DNA from: Oscillospiraceae bacterium
GTDB taxonomy: Bacteria; Bacillota; Clostridia; Oscillospirales; Oscillospiraceae
Length of the DNA stretch: 33,156 nucleotides
NCBI GenBank assembly: GCA_015067585.1
Contig: SVMC01000020.1
Coordinates: forward strand, 1 to 33,156
Reading direction: 5' to 3'
Positions 16,381 to 24,092 of the stretch are shown piece by piece. The notes beneath the pieces are model-generated. The model was not told the DNA's origin, searched no databases, and worked only from the letters and a program-made list of their open reading frames with translations. Within the stretch, counting starts at the first letter, position 1; each line of letters starts with the position of its first letter. The position numbers and the translations under genes are program-made.

Positions 16381-16461
16381 AGAACTCTGTTTTTGCGTTT
16401 GGGTATTGATTTTTTTTCGATTCGGATGTATGATGAGCACGGAAAGAGAGGCGGAAGAACC

Positions 16462-16905
16462 ATGCGTATTTCCGAGGAAGAAAGAGACTTTTCACTGTTC
16501 CGGCTGATGCCGATGATCCAAAAACTGACCTTTGCCTGTTGGGACAAGGAAAAATACCCCTATACCCGCTCCCAGCTTACCCTGATCATGGCCCTGCTGC
16601 AGAAAGACTCCATGACCATGAAGGAGGCCGCTTCCTATATCTCCTCGTCAAAGGAGCAAGCCACCCGGGCGGTGGCCCCACTGGTGGAGAGTGGCCTTTT
16701 GGAGCGGTATACGGATGACACAAACCGGAGCTATGTCCACATCCGGCTCACAGAATCCGGCCTGCTTTTGGTGCGCAAAATGCTCTCTGACTTCTATGAC
16801 AGCATCAATACCCTGCTGGATCAATCCATCAGCCCGGAAGAAAAACAAATGCTTTGCCATTTCCTGACGGAGAGCATCCGCATTTTGCAGAAGGTCGTAA
16901 AATAA
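16462..16905 (+). CDS. MarR-family transcriptional regulator
   Basis: A 147-residue DNA-binding protein with the MarR layout: an N-terminal dimerisation helix, winged helix-turn-helix around MTMKEAASYISSSKEQATRAVAPLVESGLLERYTDDTNRSYVHIRLTESG, and C-terminal dimerisation helices ending QKVVK. The recognition helix is SSSKEQATRAVAPLVE and the wing holds DTNRSYVHIRL, where the Asp-x-x-x-Arg-type wing pattern of MarR proteins (D-R) is retained. ATG 16462 was chosen over an upstream in-frame TTG at 16363: an AGAGGCGG site lies about 9 nt before it, and the extra residues would read through the operator region. Divergent from the symporter with a palindrome between them, it probably represses the symporter and itself (inference). 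Confidence 0.88.
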   Translation: MRISEEERDFSLFRLMPMIQKLTFACWDKEKYPYTRSQLTLIMALLQKDSMTMKEAASYISSSKEQATRAVAPLVESGLLERYTDDTNRSYVHIRLTESGLLLVRKMLSDFYDSINTLLDQSISPEEKQMLCHFLTESIRILQKVVK

Positions 16906-17404
16906 AGTAAATCCAACTGTTTTTTTGCTGCACCGGACGCGCGATTGCTGACGCCGCCACGATTCGTCCCGACTAAACAATTCCATAATACCCAAAGAGG
17001 CCGCCTTATGACCAAAACAAGGCGGTCCCTTGTGTTATCTGCCGAAAAATGCATACGCAGGGTTATCCGGTCCCTTCGGGGGAAATGCCCCCATTTTTAT
17101 GTCAAAAATATTCGTATTTTTAGAATATACCAAAATTCACCGTTCTACATCATTCGTATTTTGGCAGTTATGCTTCAAACGCAGGAAAATTTTTCAAAAA
17201 AGTTGTTGAATATTACACCGGTTTATGATAAATTATAGCCACAATTACATTATGTACTATTTGTTACAGCTATCTTTTGTATGCTTTGTGGTACGGCCCG
17301 GTTTCTGCCATTCTGAGACAATGTGGAGGAAAGCTCAGCACAGCGGAATCCCCGGCAATCCACTGCATAATATAATAAACTGAAATTCAGAAAGGAGCAA
17401 AACA
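16906..17404 (+). other. AT-rich 500-bp leader region before the GH3 gene
   Basis: After marR a 7-bp hairpin (CCGCCTT 17001-17007 / AAGGCGG 17019-17025) may end transcription. Bases 17080-17300 are markedly A/T-rich compared with the surrounding genes. A weak promoter candidate is TTGTTG (17203-17208) with TATGAT (17224-17229) at a short 15-bp spacing, leaving a leader of about 170 nt. AAAGGAG precedes the GH3 ATG. I see no riboswitch or convincing gene; the open frame at 16945-17238 lacks a ribosome site and family features. Confidence 0.4.
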
Positions 17405-20400
17405 ATGAAACGGTTTATTACCATTCTGCTGGCCCTCACTATGCTGGTGAGCGTCGCTCTGCCTGCTTCCGCAGTTTCTGCGGCAGAACCTGCAGCGGCC
17501 CCCGGCGCAGTAAAGGTCACCCCTGAACTCCCCATTTACAAAGATGAATCCTATTCCTACGAGGAGCGTGCGCTGGACATGGTCTCCCGCATGACTCTGG
17601 CTGAGAAGGCTTCTCAGACCGCAGGCTACAGCGCAGCTGCAATTCCCCGTCTGGGCATTGCCAGCTACATGTGGTGGAACGAAGCCCTGCATGGCTACTC
17701 CCAGGAAGGCTGGTTCGGCATCACCTCCGACGGTGCATCCTATCCCTCCAGCTACTCCATGGGCGCATCCTGGGATCCCGACCTGTATTATCAGGAAGCC
17801 GAAGAAATCGGCTCCGAGATCCGTGAGCTTGTTGACGACAACAAGTACAACCTGACCTTCTTCTCCCCCACCGTCAACCTCGCCCGTGACCCCCGCTGGG
17901 GCCGTAACGACGAGAGCTACGGCGAAGACCCCCTGCTGGTCGGCCTGATGGGCGCCTCCTATGTCAAGGGCGTGGAAGGCAAGAACTTTGACGGCACCTA
18001 CAAGTATACCAACGCCAACGGCGAAGGCATCAAGCAGGCTGTCACCACCATCAAGCACTACGCTGCCAACAACTCCGAAAAGAACAGATACACCAGCGGC
18101 GCCGACAATACCACCGTCCGCGAAATGCGTGAGTATTACACCCGTCCCGCCCGTATCGTTATTGACAAGGCTGATGTTTCCTCCGTCATGATGGCATACA
18201 GCTCCGTAGCAGGTGTTCCCATCTCCTACAGCTCTTACTACATGGATACCATCCTGCGTCAGATCTACGGCTTCTCCGGCTACATCGTATCTGACTGCGA
18301 CTCCATCGCCACCTCTGCCAACCGTAACATCCATAACACCAACCCCTTCACCGGTGAAAAGTATACCGTTGGCGAAGCCTTTGCAAACGCTATGGCAAAC
18401 GGCCTTGACCTGCAGTGCAACGCCGGCGAAACCGACGGCCTCGGCAGCTACGCTTCCAACTACAGAAAGATGCTCGAGAACTCCGACGGCACCAAGGTGC
18501 AGACCGACAAGGGCTACTTCACCGAACAGCAGCTGGAAGTTTCCGTTGCCCGTATGATGACCAAGCGTATGCAGCTTGGTGAATTCGACGCAGTGAACGA
18601 CTATGTCACTGAAGGCGCAGCCCGCGAAGCAGCAGGTATTGCCGGTGAATATGTCAACGGCGTTACCGGTCAGACCCAGAAGCGTATCGATCTGGCTGAC
18701 GAACTGTCCCGTGCCACCATCGTTCTGCTGAAGAACGACGACGACACCCTCCCCATCACCGAAAGTGAGATCAACGCTGCCGATACCTACAAGGTCGGCA
18801 TCATCGGCCCCATCGGTCAGAGTAACTTCCGCGGCGGTTATTCCTCCTCCTCCCGCAACGAAGCCAACCTGGTTACCATCGAGCAGGCCATCAAGACCGC
18901 TTTCAATGACACCGAAACCTACGCACAGTCCACCATCGACAAGCTGGAAGTGAACTATCACTACGGCTACAGCTCCACCGTGAGCAGAAGCAGCTTCACC
19001 CGCCTGAACTCCGCTGACATCGCCATCGACGAAGTAGAAGAAGGCCTGGATCTGGCCATCGTCACCCTCGGCCAGGGCAGCGGCGACTCCCGTGAAGACG
19101 GCGACCGCACCGACCTCAGACTGAGCCAGGCTCAGGTTGACCTCCTCACTGCCGTTAAGGCAAAGAACCCCAAGAAGCTCGTTCTCGTTCTGGAAACCTA
19201 CGGTCCCATCCAGATGACCGAGGAAATCGTTGGCGGCGTTGATGCCATCCTGTGGTCCAGCTTCAACGGCTTCCGCAAGGGCACCGGCTTCGGCGAAGCC
19301 ATCACCGGTAAGAACAACCCCTCCGGTCGTACCAACGCCACCTGGCTCAAGGACATGATCGGCGAGATCCCCGGCTTCTTTGACTACAGCCTCTTCCCCT
19401 CCGATGGCGAAGGCGGCCGCACCTACATGTACAATGTAGAAGAGACCATCTATCCCTTCGGCTACGGCCTGAGCTACTCCGATGTCACCTACGCTCCCGT
19501 TGCAGGCTCTGCCTCCATCCTGGGCGCTTCCGCTAAGGGCGGCCTGGTCGTCGGCACCGCTGCTGATCCCGTCACCAAGGACACCACCATCGACGTTAAG
19601 TTCCAGATCACCAACACCAACAACCTGGCAGGCAAGCAGGTCGCTGAAGTTTATGTGGTATCTCCCGGCGCAGGCGAGAACGACATTCCCCTGAAGCGTC
19701 TGGTCGGCTTCGACAAGGTCGATGTTGCTGCCAACGGCACCACCGAAGTTACCGTTCCCCTGAAGGTTACCGATTTCGCATTCTTCAATGAAGAAAAGGA
19801 TTGCTATGAGCTGCCCACCGGCGAATGGCAGATCTGGGTCGCTCAGTCCAGCGATCTGAACGAAGAGACCGACCTGGTTGAATCCTTCACCATCAACAAT
19901 GGCGACATCCGCGAAGATCCCACCATCGTTACCGTTAAGCCCACTCAGGTTGGCGACAGCAAGGAAAACGGCGTTTCCGAACGCGTGATCTTCAACATGG
20001 ACGCTGACGCAAGCAAGAACATCATTCTCCCCAATGTTGCAGTTACCGTTGCAAACGAAAAGCTGTACGGCACCCGCGTCATCAACAATGTTCCCGGTAA
20101 GGATCTGGGTGTTGATCCCCAGGCTGTTACCGAAGCTACCAACAAGACCAAAGACGGCTTCACCGTTCCCGACACCGCAGGTCTGGTTGACCGTCTCGAA
20201 ACCGGCAAGGGCGCAGAAGATCTGCCTCAGGTAGGCGTGGATCTGGTCCTGCCCGACACCTACACCATCACCTATGCTTCCAACCGTCCCGAAGTGGTTC
20301 AGGCCGGTTCCGCCACCAAGGCAGGTGACTTCGCAGAAGGCCAGCTGGTCATGAAGTCCGCCGGCGTTGCCACCATTACTGTTAAGGTCACCGGTCCCAG

Positions 20401-22549
20401 CGGCGAAAGCGCTGAAACCGAATTCGCTGTCTGCGTTACCGCTCCCTCCGCTGTGAAGGAAGTCTCCATCGGCGGCGAAGCTGTTGCAGAAATCGAAGCC
20501 AACACCAAGAGCTACACCTGCGTCGTTCCCGCCGGTGTTGCAGCATCCGACAAGTCCCTGACCCTGAAGGTCACCCCCGTGGCTGGCGCCACCGTGGAAT
20601 ACTCCACCACCGATGACGGCACCGGCACCACCGGCTACGCAGCCAGCGCCAACGGCATCAACCCCACCGCATTCCCCTGCAGTGTCTATGTCAAGCTGAG
20701 CGGCAAGGACATTGTGGACCAGATCATTGAGATCAAGTACACCCGTCAGTTCTCCTCCTCCTACTTCCTGAACGGCGAAGTTGACGAGGAATGGACCATT
20801 GTGAACGAAGACGCAGAAGCTTACGAAGTCATCGAAGGCCTCGGCCTGCGCCTGCCCATGCAGACCGCTACCTTCTCCGCAACTGCTCCCAACTTCTTCA
20901 CCCGTCCCATCGGCGGTGACTGGACCATGGTCACCAAGCTCACCTTCCCCGAAGGCTTCGATACCTCCGGCCAGCAGGTGATCCTCCAGGCTTATGAAGA
21001 TCCCAACAACCGCATCGCTGCCACCTTCTCCTGCGGCAGCAGCTGGGGCTTCTGGCCCGGCTTCGGCGGCGGTGGCGGCAGCACTCCCACCTCCACCAGC
21101 TTCAACATGGCACCCACTGTCGGCGGCAACTCCAACGGCAGCATCAGCCACACCACCACCATCAAGCCCACCTCTGATCCTCTGGTGGTCTACATGAAGG
21201 TCGAGCATCAGGAAATGGGCCTCACCATCTGGTACTCCGAAGACGGCATCAACTACAACCAGGTGCAGAGCGCTGACGGCCGCCGTGCAGGCGAGTCCAG
21301 CTACCTGCCCGACGCTGTATTCGGTCTGTTCGTCTCCGGCGGCAGCTCCGGCGATCCCAGCAAGGGCGTCATCGTGGAATACATGGATGTGATGTCCATG
21401 GACGGCAAGGTCCTCAAGAATGAGCAGGGTGTTCTGAACGATGCCTTCAAGGCCGTTGCAGACCTGGCCGCAACGAAGGTTCCCACCACTGTTGACGGCG
21501 ACATCAAGCTCACCCTCCCCTCCGACTACACTGTAACCTACATCGCTGAGGACTGCATCGACCGCGACGGCACCGTCATCAAGCCCGCAGAAGATAAGGT
21601 CGTCAACACCAAGGTCGTCCTGAGCCATCCCACCGCAAAGATCAACGGCAGCAGTGCCTATACCATCTATGACGGTCCCATCACTGTCAAGGGCTCCGGC
21701 GAAGCCGAAGACTACTACCTGTCCAACAGCATCATGAACCTGATGGTTGGCACCACCGGCAGCTTCGATGCCATCTTCGATCCCACCCAGGTCATGTCCG
21801 CACAGGCCTCCGCAAAGGATCCCTCCATCATTGAGCTGGACGGCTTCAAGGTAACCGCACTCAAGAAGGGCGAAACCGAGATCGACGTCACCTTCTACGG
21901 CATGCCCAACAATGTAGAGCTCGGCACCCAGACCATCAAGGTCTATGTGGGCGGCGCTGAAATGTTCGACGACATCGGCGGCGGCGAATGGTACTTCGAA
22001 GGCGTTGACTACTGCGTCAACGAAGGCCTGATGAATGGTACCGGCAACAACCTCTTCAAGCCTGACGGCACCCTGACCCGTGCCGAACTGGTCACCATTC
22101 TCTATCGTGTGGAAGGCTCTCCCGAAGCCGCTTATAAGGGCACCTTCACCGATGTACCGGAAGATCAGTGGTATACCGCTGCTGTTGAATGGGCTGCAGC
22201 CAACGAAATCGTCAAGGGCATTGGCAACGGCAAGTTCGCTCCCGGCAACAAGATCACCCGCGAGCAGATCGCTACCATCCTGTATCGCTATGAGACCTTC
22301 AAGAATGGCAAGCCCGCTGTTGAGGGCGACCTGAAGTCCTTCCCGGATGCAGCAAGTGTCAGCTCCTTCGCAGTTGAAGGCATGACCTGGGCCATCAACG
22401 AAGGCCTGATCAATGGTACCGTCACCAACGGTGTTTCCCAGCTGTCCCCCCTGGCCAACGCTACCCGTTCTCAGATCGCTACCATTATCATGCGCTATCT
22501 GGATGTTCCCGAGGAATCCCTTCCCGAGACCCCCACTCCCGCAGAATAA
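17405..22549 (+). CDS. Secreted SLH-anchored glycoside hydrolase family 3 enzyme, beta-xylosidase-like
   Basis: A 1714-residue multidomain surface enzyme. Residues 1-27 are a signal peptide. Residues about 50-370 form the GH3 N domain, with WWNEALHGYS, SPTVNLARDPRWGRNDESYGEDP, IKHYAANNSE and the nucleophile D297 in IVSDCDSI. The WWNEALHG and SDCD forms resemble GH3 beta-xylosidases more than SDW beta-glucosidases. Residues about 430-690 are the GH3 C domain (ATIVLLKNDDDTLPI, EDGDRTDLRLSQAQVDLL), and about 715-810 a fibronectin-III-like domain (YPFGYGLSYS precedes it). Residues about 860-1110 look Ig-like. About 1119-1335 resemble a concanavalin-type beta-sandwich of the xylosidase C-terminal sort, which may bind glycans. 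Three SLH repeats fill about 1520-1700 and should tether it to the cell wall. It likely releases xylose or related sugars from hemicellulose outside the cell. Substrate is inferred; fold and SLH calls are firm. Confidence 0.93.
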   Translation: MKRFITILLALTMLVSVALPASAVSAAEPAAAPGAVKVTPELPIYKDESYSYEERALDMVSRMTLAEKASQTAGYSAAAIPRLGIASYMWWNEALHGYSQEGWFGITSDGASYPSSYSMGASWDPDLYYQEAEEIGSEIRELVDDNKYNLTFFSPTVNLARDPRWGRNDESYGEDPLLVGLMGASYVKGVEGKNFDGTYKYTNANGEGIKQAVTTIKHYAANNSEKNRYTSGADNTTVREMREYYTRPARIVIDKADVSSVMMAYSSVAGVPISYSSYYMDTILRQIYGFSGYIVSDCDSIATSANRNIHNTNPFTGEKYTVGEAFANAMANGLDLQCNAGETDGLGSYASNYRKMLENSDGTKVQTDKGYFTEQQLEVSVARMMTKRMQLGEFDAVNDYVTEGAAREAAGIAGEYVNGVTGQTQKRIDLADELSRATIVLLKNDDDTLPITESEINAADTYKVGIIGPIGQSNFRGGYSSSSRNEANLVTIEQAIKTAFNDTETYAQSTIDKLEVNYHYGYSSTVSRSSFTRLNSADIAIDEVEEGLDLAIVTLGQGSGDSREDGDRTDLRLSQAQVDLLTAVKAKNPKKLVLVLETYGPIQMTEEIVGGVDAILWSSFNGFRKGTGFGEAITGKNNPSGRTNATWLKDMIGEIPGFFDYSLFPSDGEGGRTYMYNVEETIYPFGYGLSYSDVTYAPVAGSASILGASAKGGLVVGTAADPVTKDTTIDVKFQITNTNNLAGKQVAEVYVVSPGAGENDIPLKRLVGFDKVDVAANGTTEVTVPLKVTDFAFFNEEKDCYELPTGEWQIWVAQSSDLNEETDLVESFTINNGDIREDPTIVTVKPTQVGDSKENGVSERVIFNMDADASKNIILPNVAVTVANEKLYGTRVINNVPGKDLGVDPQAVTEATNKTKDGFTVPDTAGLVDRLETGKGAEDLPQVGVDLVLPDTYTITYASNRPEVVQAGSATKAGDFAEGQLVMKSAGVATITVKVTGPSGESAETEFAVCVTAPSAVKEVSIGGEAVAEIEANTKSYTCVVPAGVAASDKSLTLKVTPVAGATVEYSTTDDGTGTTGYAASANGINPTAFPCSVYVKLSGKDIVDQIIEIKYTRQFSSSYFLNGEVDEEWTIVNEDAEAYEVIEGLGLRLPMQTATFSATAPNFFTRPIGGDWTMVTKLTFPEGFDTSGQQVILQAYEDPNNRIAATFSCGSSWGFWPGFGGGGGSTPTSTSFNMAPTVGGNSNGSISHTTTIKPTSDPLVVYMKVEHQEMGLTIWYSEDGINYNQVQSADGRRAGESSYLPDAVFGLFVSGGSSGDPSKGVIVEYMDVMSMDGKVLKNEQGVLNDAFKAVADLAATKVPTTVDGDIKLTLPSDYTVTYIAEDCIDRDGTVIKPAEDKVVNTKVVLSHPTAKINGSSAYTIYDGPITVKGSGEAEDYYLSNSIMNLMVGTTGSFDAIFDPTQVMSAQASAKDPSIIELDGFKVTALKKGETEIDVTFYGMPNNVELGTQTIKVYVGGAEMFDDIGGGEWYFEGVDYCVNEGLMNGTGNNLFKPDGTLTRAELVTILYRVEGSPEAAYKGTFTDVPEDQWYTAAVEWAAANEIVKGIGNGKFAPGNKITREQIATILYRYETFKNGKPAVEGDLKSFPDAASVSSFAVEGMTWAINEGLINGTVTNGVSQLSPLANATRSQIATIIMRYLDVPEESLPETPTPAE

Positions 22550-22609
22550 TCCTTTCTGAATATCTGCTCCATTGCTGACTTTGGGACCTCCACAGCATAG
22601 AGCAGCAGA

Positions 22610-22640
22610 AGCCCCCCGGCCTCGCCGGGGGGCTTTTGCT
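22610..22640 (+). terminator. Strong intrinsic terminator after the GH3 gene
   Basis: A perfect 11-bp GC-rich stem (22610-22620 with 22624-22634), 3-nt loop CTC, then a TTTT run, 60 bp past the stop. Confidence 0.88.
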
Positions 22641-22780
22641 GTTGATCGTCATAGAAGAGATTACTCTCACACTGCTCCATCATGGAATAAGGCGCACTTT
22701 ATATTCCCTTCCATCTCCGGTAGTCGAAGCGCCGCATGCACAGAAAAAGCAGGACTTCCCGCCGCAAGAAGTCCTGCTCA

Positions 22781-22903
22781 TTAAATCATTGACAAAATCC
22801 AGTAGATAAAACCATACACCACACCGGCCGACACGCCATATACCATCACCGGGCCGGCAATCGTAAACATCTTTGCGCCAACGCCTAAGATAAGCCCCTC
22901 TGC
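22781..22903 (-). pseudogene. Truncated spoVAC-family remnant (C-terminal 39 codons)
   Basis: Translated on the minus strand, this stretch gives EGLILGVGAKMFTIAGPV followed by MVYGVSAGVVYGFIYWILSMI and a TAA at 22783-22781. By hand alignment it matches 31 of 39 residues of the C-terminus of the intact spoVAC product at 23528-23974. There is no start, no N-terminal two thirds and no promoter. Homology stops abruptly near 22903, at the GTTAGGACCCAT repeats. It is the decayed 3' end of a second spoVAC-like gene, in the same orientation and downstream of the intact one. Confidence 0.85.
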
Positions 22904-22905
22904 TG

Positions 22906-22949
22906 GTGTCAAGTTAGGACCCATATATTCGTGTTCTGTTAGGACCCAT
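22906..22949. mobile_element. Possible IS-element end at the pseudogene breakpoint
   Basis: Starting at TGTCAAG (22906) there are two direct copies of GTTAGGACCCAT (22913-22924 and 22938-22949), 25 bp apart, exactly where spoVAC homology is lost. A TG tip with short internal terminal repeats resembles IS21-type ends. No transposase or second end was found, so this is tentative. Confidence 0.4.
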
Positions 22950-22960
22950 TTGAAAAAACA

Positions 22961-22989
22961 TTTACACTAAAACAGCGTTATGGTATAAT
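22961..22989 (+). promoter_or_regulatory. Near-consensus promoter of the AT-rich orphan gene
   Basis: TTTACA (22961-22966), 17-bp spacer, perfect TATAAT (22984-22989), 24 bp before the ATG. Confidence 0.85.
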
Positions 22990-23012
22990 TTTAAAAAATG
23001 AGGTGGCATATT

Positions 23013-23492
23013 ATGAAAGCAAAAGTTTTTCTTTCCGCGTTTACAGGTTTCTTATTTGGTTTAATTGCTTATTTTGTTTTACTTTTATTAGACATTGATC
23101 AACCTCTTCAACTTGCCGTTATAAGCGGCTTACTCTTCGCTCTCCTTCTGTTTCCTGTTCTGGTTGTTTACGGAAATACTATGGACAAACGATACGCAAA
23201 GTTTGAAAAAGAAATTACCTCGCCGATTTTCTACAAGACAAACGGAAATTTCAATTTAGGCAACGGCAAAATCAAAAACGGAAACATCTATTTCTGTGAG
23301 GCAGGAATAGTCTGCGTATGTTTGGAAGAAAAGCCATACACACTGGATGAGATACTGTTGCAGGATGTTGAACGCTATCAATTTGATAACATCCATCTTA
23401 ATATCTTTGCAAAAGATGGACGTATCTTTGTGATCACCCTACCTGATGCCCAAAAGGTCATTGAGGTGTTGCAAGAAAAAGAGTGGATCTAA
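23013..23492 (+). CDS. Small membrane protein with PH-like C-terminal domain, unknown function
   Basis: A 159-residue protein of no family I recognise. Two hydrophobic helices (about residues 5-25 and 35-55) are followed by a soluble beta-rich domain whose alternating strands (GKIKNGNIYFCEAGIVCV, IHLNIFAKDGRIFVITLP) and terminal helix (DAQKVIEVLQEKEW) suggest a PH/GRAM-like fold. That layout resembles the YcxB-like protein at 3338-3853. ATG 23013 was preferred over ATG 22998 because GAGGTGG at 23000-23006 is correctly spaced. The gene is clearly richer in A/T than its neighbours and uses A/T-ending codons (AAA, TTT, TTA). It sits between a spoVAC remnant and intact spoVAC behind a possible IS end, so it was probably acquired by transfer. 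Confidence 0.75.
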   Translation: MKAKVFLSAFTGFLFGLIAYFVLLLLDIDQPLQLAVISGLLFALLLFPVLVVYGNTMDKRYAKFEKEITSPIFYKTNGNFNLGNGKIKNGNIYFCEAGIVCVCLEEKPYTLDEILLQDVERYQFDNIHLNIFAKDGRIFVITLPDAQKVIEVLQEKEWI

Positions 23493-23502
23493 TATTTATG
23501 TA

Positions 23503-23534
23503 AAAATGAGCAGCCATATTCAGCTGCTCATTTT
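23503..23534. terminator. Bidirectional terminator between orphan gene and spoVAC
   Basis: A perfect 12-bp stem AAAATGAGCAGC/GCTGCTCATTTT (23503-23514 with 23523-23534), with A/T runs on both sides. It overlaps the spoVAC stop codon at 23528-23530. Confidence 0.85.
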
Positions 23535-23974
23535 AGCATTTGGCATATCCAATAAATCAATCCGTACACCACACTCGCACTCACACCAAACACAATTACT
23601 GGTCCTGCAATCGTGAACATCTTCGCACCCACGCCCAGGATGAAGCCCTCCGTGCGGAATTCTACGGCGGGGGCGGCGATGGAGTTGGCGAAGCCGGTGA
23701 TGGGAACTAAGGTACCTGCACCTGCGTGCCTAGCGAGGTTGTCATACAGGCTCAAGCCTGTGAACAGGGCGCTGAGGGCGATGAGGCTGACGGAGGTCAG
23801 GGTGCCCGCGTCGGTTTTGCCCAGGCCAAGGCTACCGTAGGTATTCATCAGGAGCTGGCCCAGCATGCAGATGCTGCCGCCCACCAAAAAAGCCAGAAAG
23901 CAATTCTTAAGCATTGGAGATTTTGGCTCCATCGAGTTTACATAATCAGGATACTGTCGTTTTGTCATTCTCAT
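23528..23974 (-). CDS. spoVAC: Stage V sporulation protein AC
   Basis: SpoVAC is an inner-membrane protein of the developing spore, part of the SpoVA channel that moves dipicolinic acid in during sporulation and out at germination; SpoVAC itself has been described as a mechanosensitive channel. The 148-residue protein has about four helices, with the recognisable segments NCFLAFLVGGSICMLGQLL, GTLVPITGFANSIAAPAVEFRTEGFILGVGAKMF and AGPVIVFGVSASVVYGLIYW. Among several in-frame ATGs, 23974 is best placed behind a GAGGTGG site (6-nt gap). The usual partners spoVAD and spoVAE are not adjacent in this window: the gene stands alone between terminators. A remnant of a second copy lies at 22781-22903. 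It should be controlled by a late forespore sigma factor, but I could not identify the promoter. Confidence 0.92.
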   Translation of the reverse strand: MRMTKRQYPDYVNSMEPKSPMLKNCFLAFLVGGSICMLGQLLMNTYGSLGLGKTDAGTLTSVSLIALSALFTGLSLYDNLARHAGAGTLVPITGFANSIAAPAVEFRTEGFILGVGAKMFTIAGPVIVFGVSASVVYGLIYWICQMLK

Positions 23975-24032
23975 GTACATCCACCTCAGCCTTACTTTGC
24001 CGCAAAAGCGGGGGAAATATTCTGAAAAACCA

Positions 24033-24062
24033 TTGCGGCTGCATAGAAATTTATGGTATACT
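24033..24062 (+). promoter_or_regulatory. Promoter of the aldo/keto reductase gene
   Basis: TTGCGG (24033-24038), 18-bp spacer, TATACT (24057-24062), 31 bp before the ATG, in the gap divergent from spoVAC. Confidence 0.65.
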
Positions 24063-24092
24063 TTTGAGAGAAATGCTGAAAGGCGGGATATT

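Noticed and set aside
16945-17238. 97-codon frame in the gap before the GH3 gene
   Set aside because: No ribosome site, mixed composition, crosses a hairpin, no family features.
17387-21628. 1413-codon minus-strand open frame as a gene
   Set aside because: It is antisense to the well-supported GH3 gene, is low-complexity Gly/Val/Asp-rich, has no ribosome site or family motif, and is explained by codon bias.
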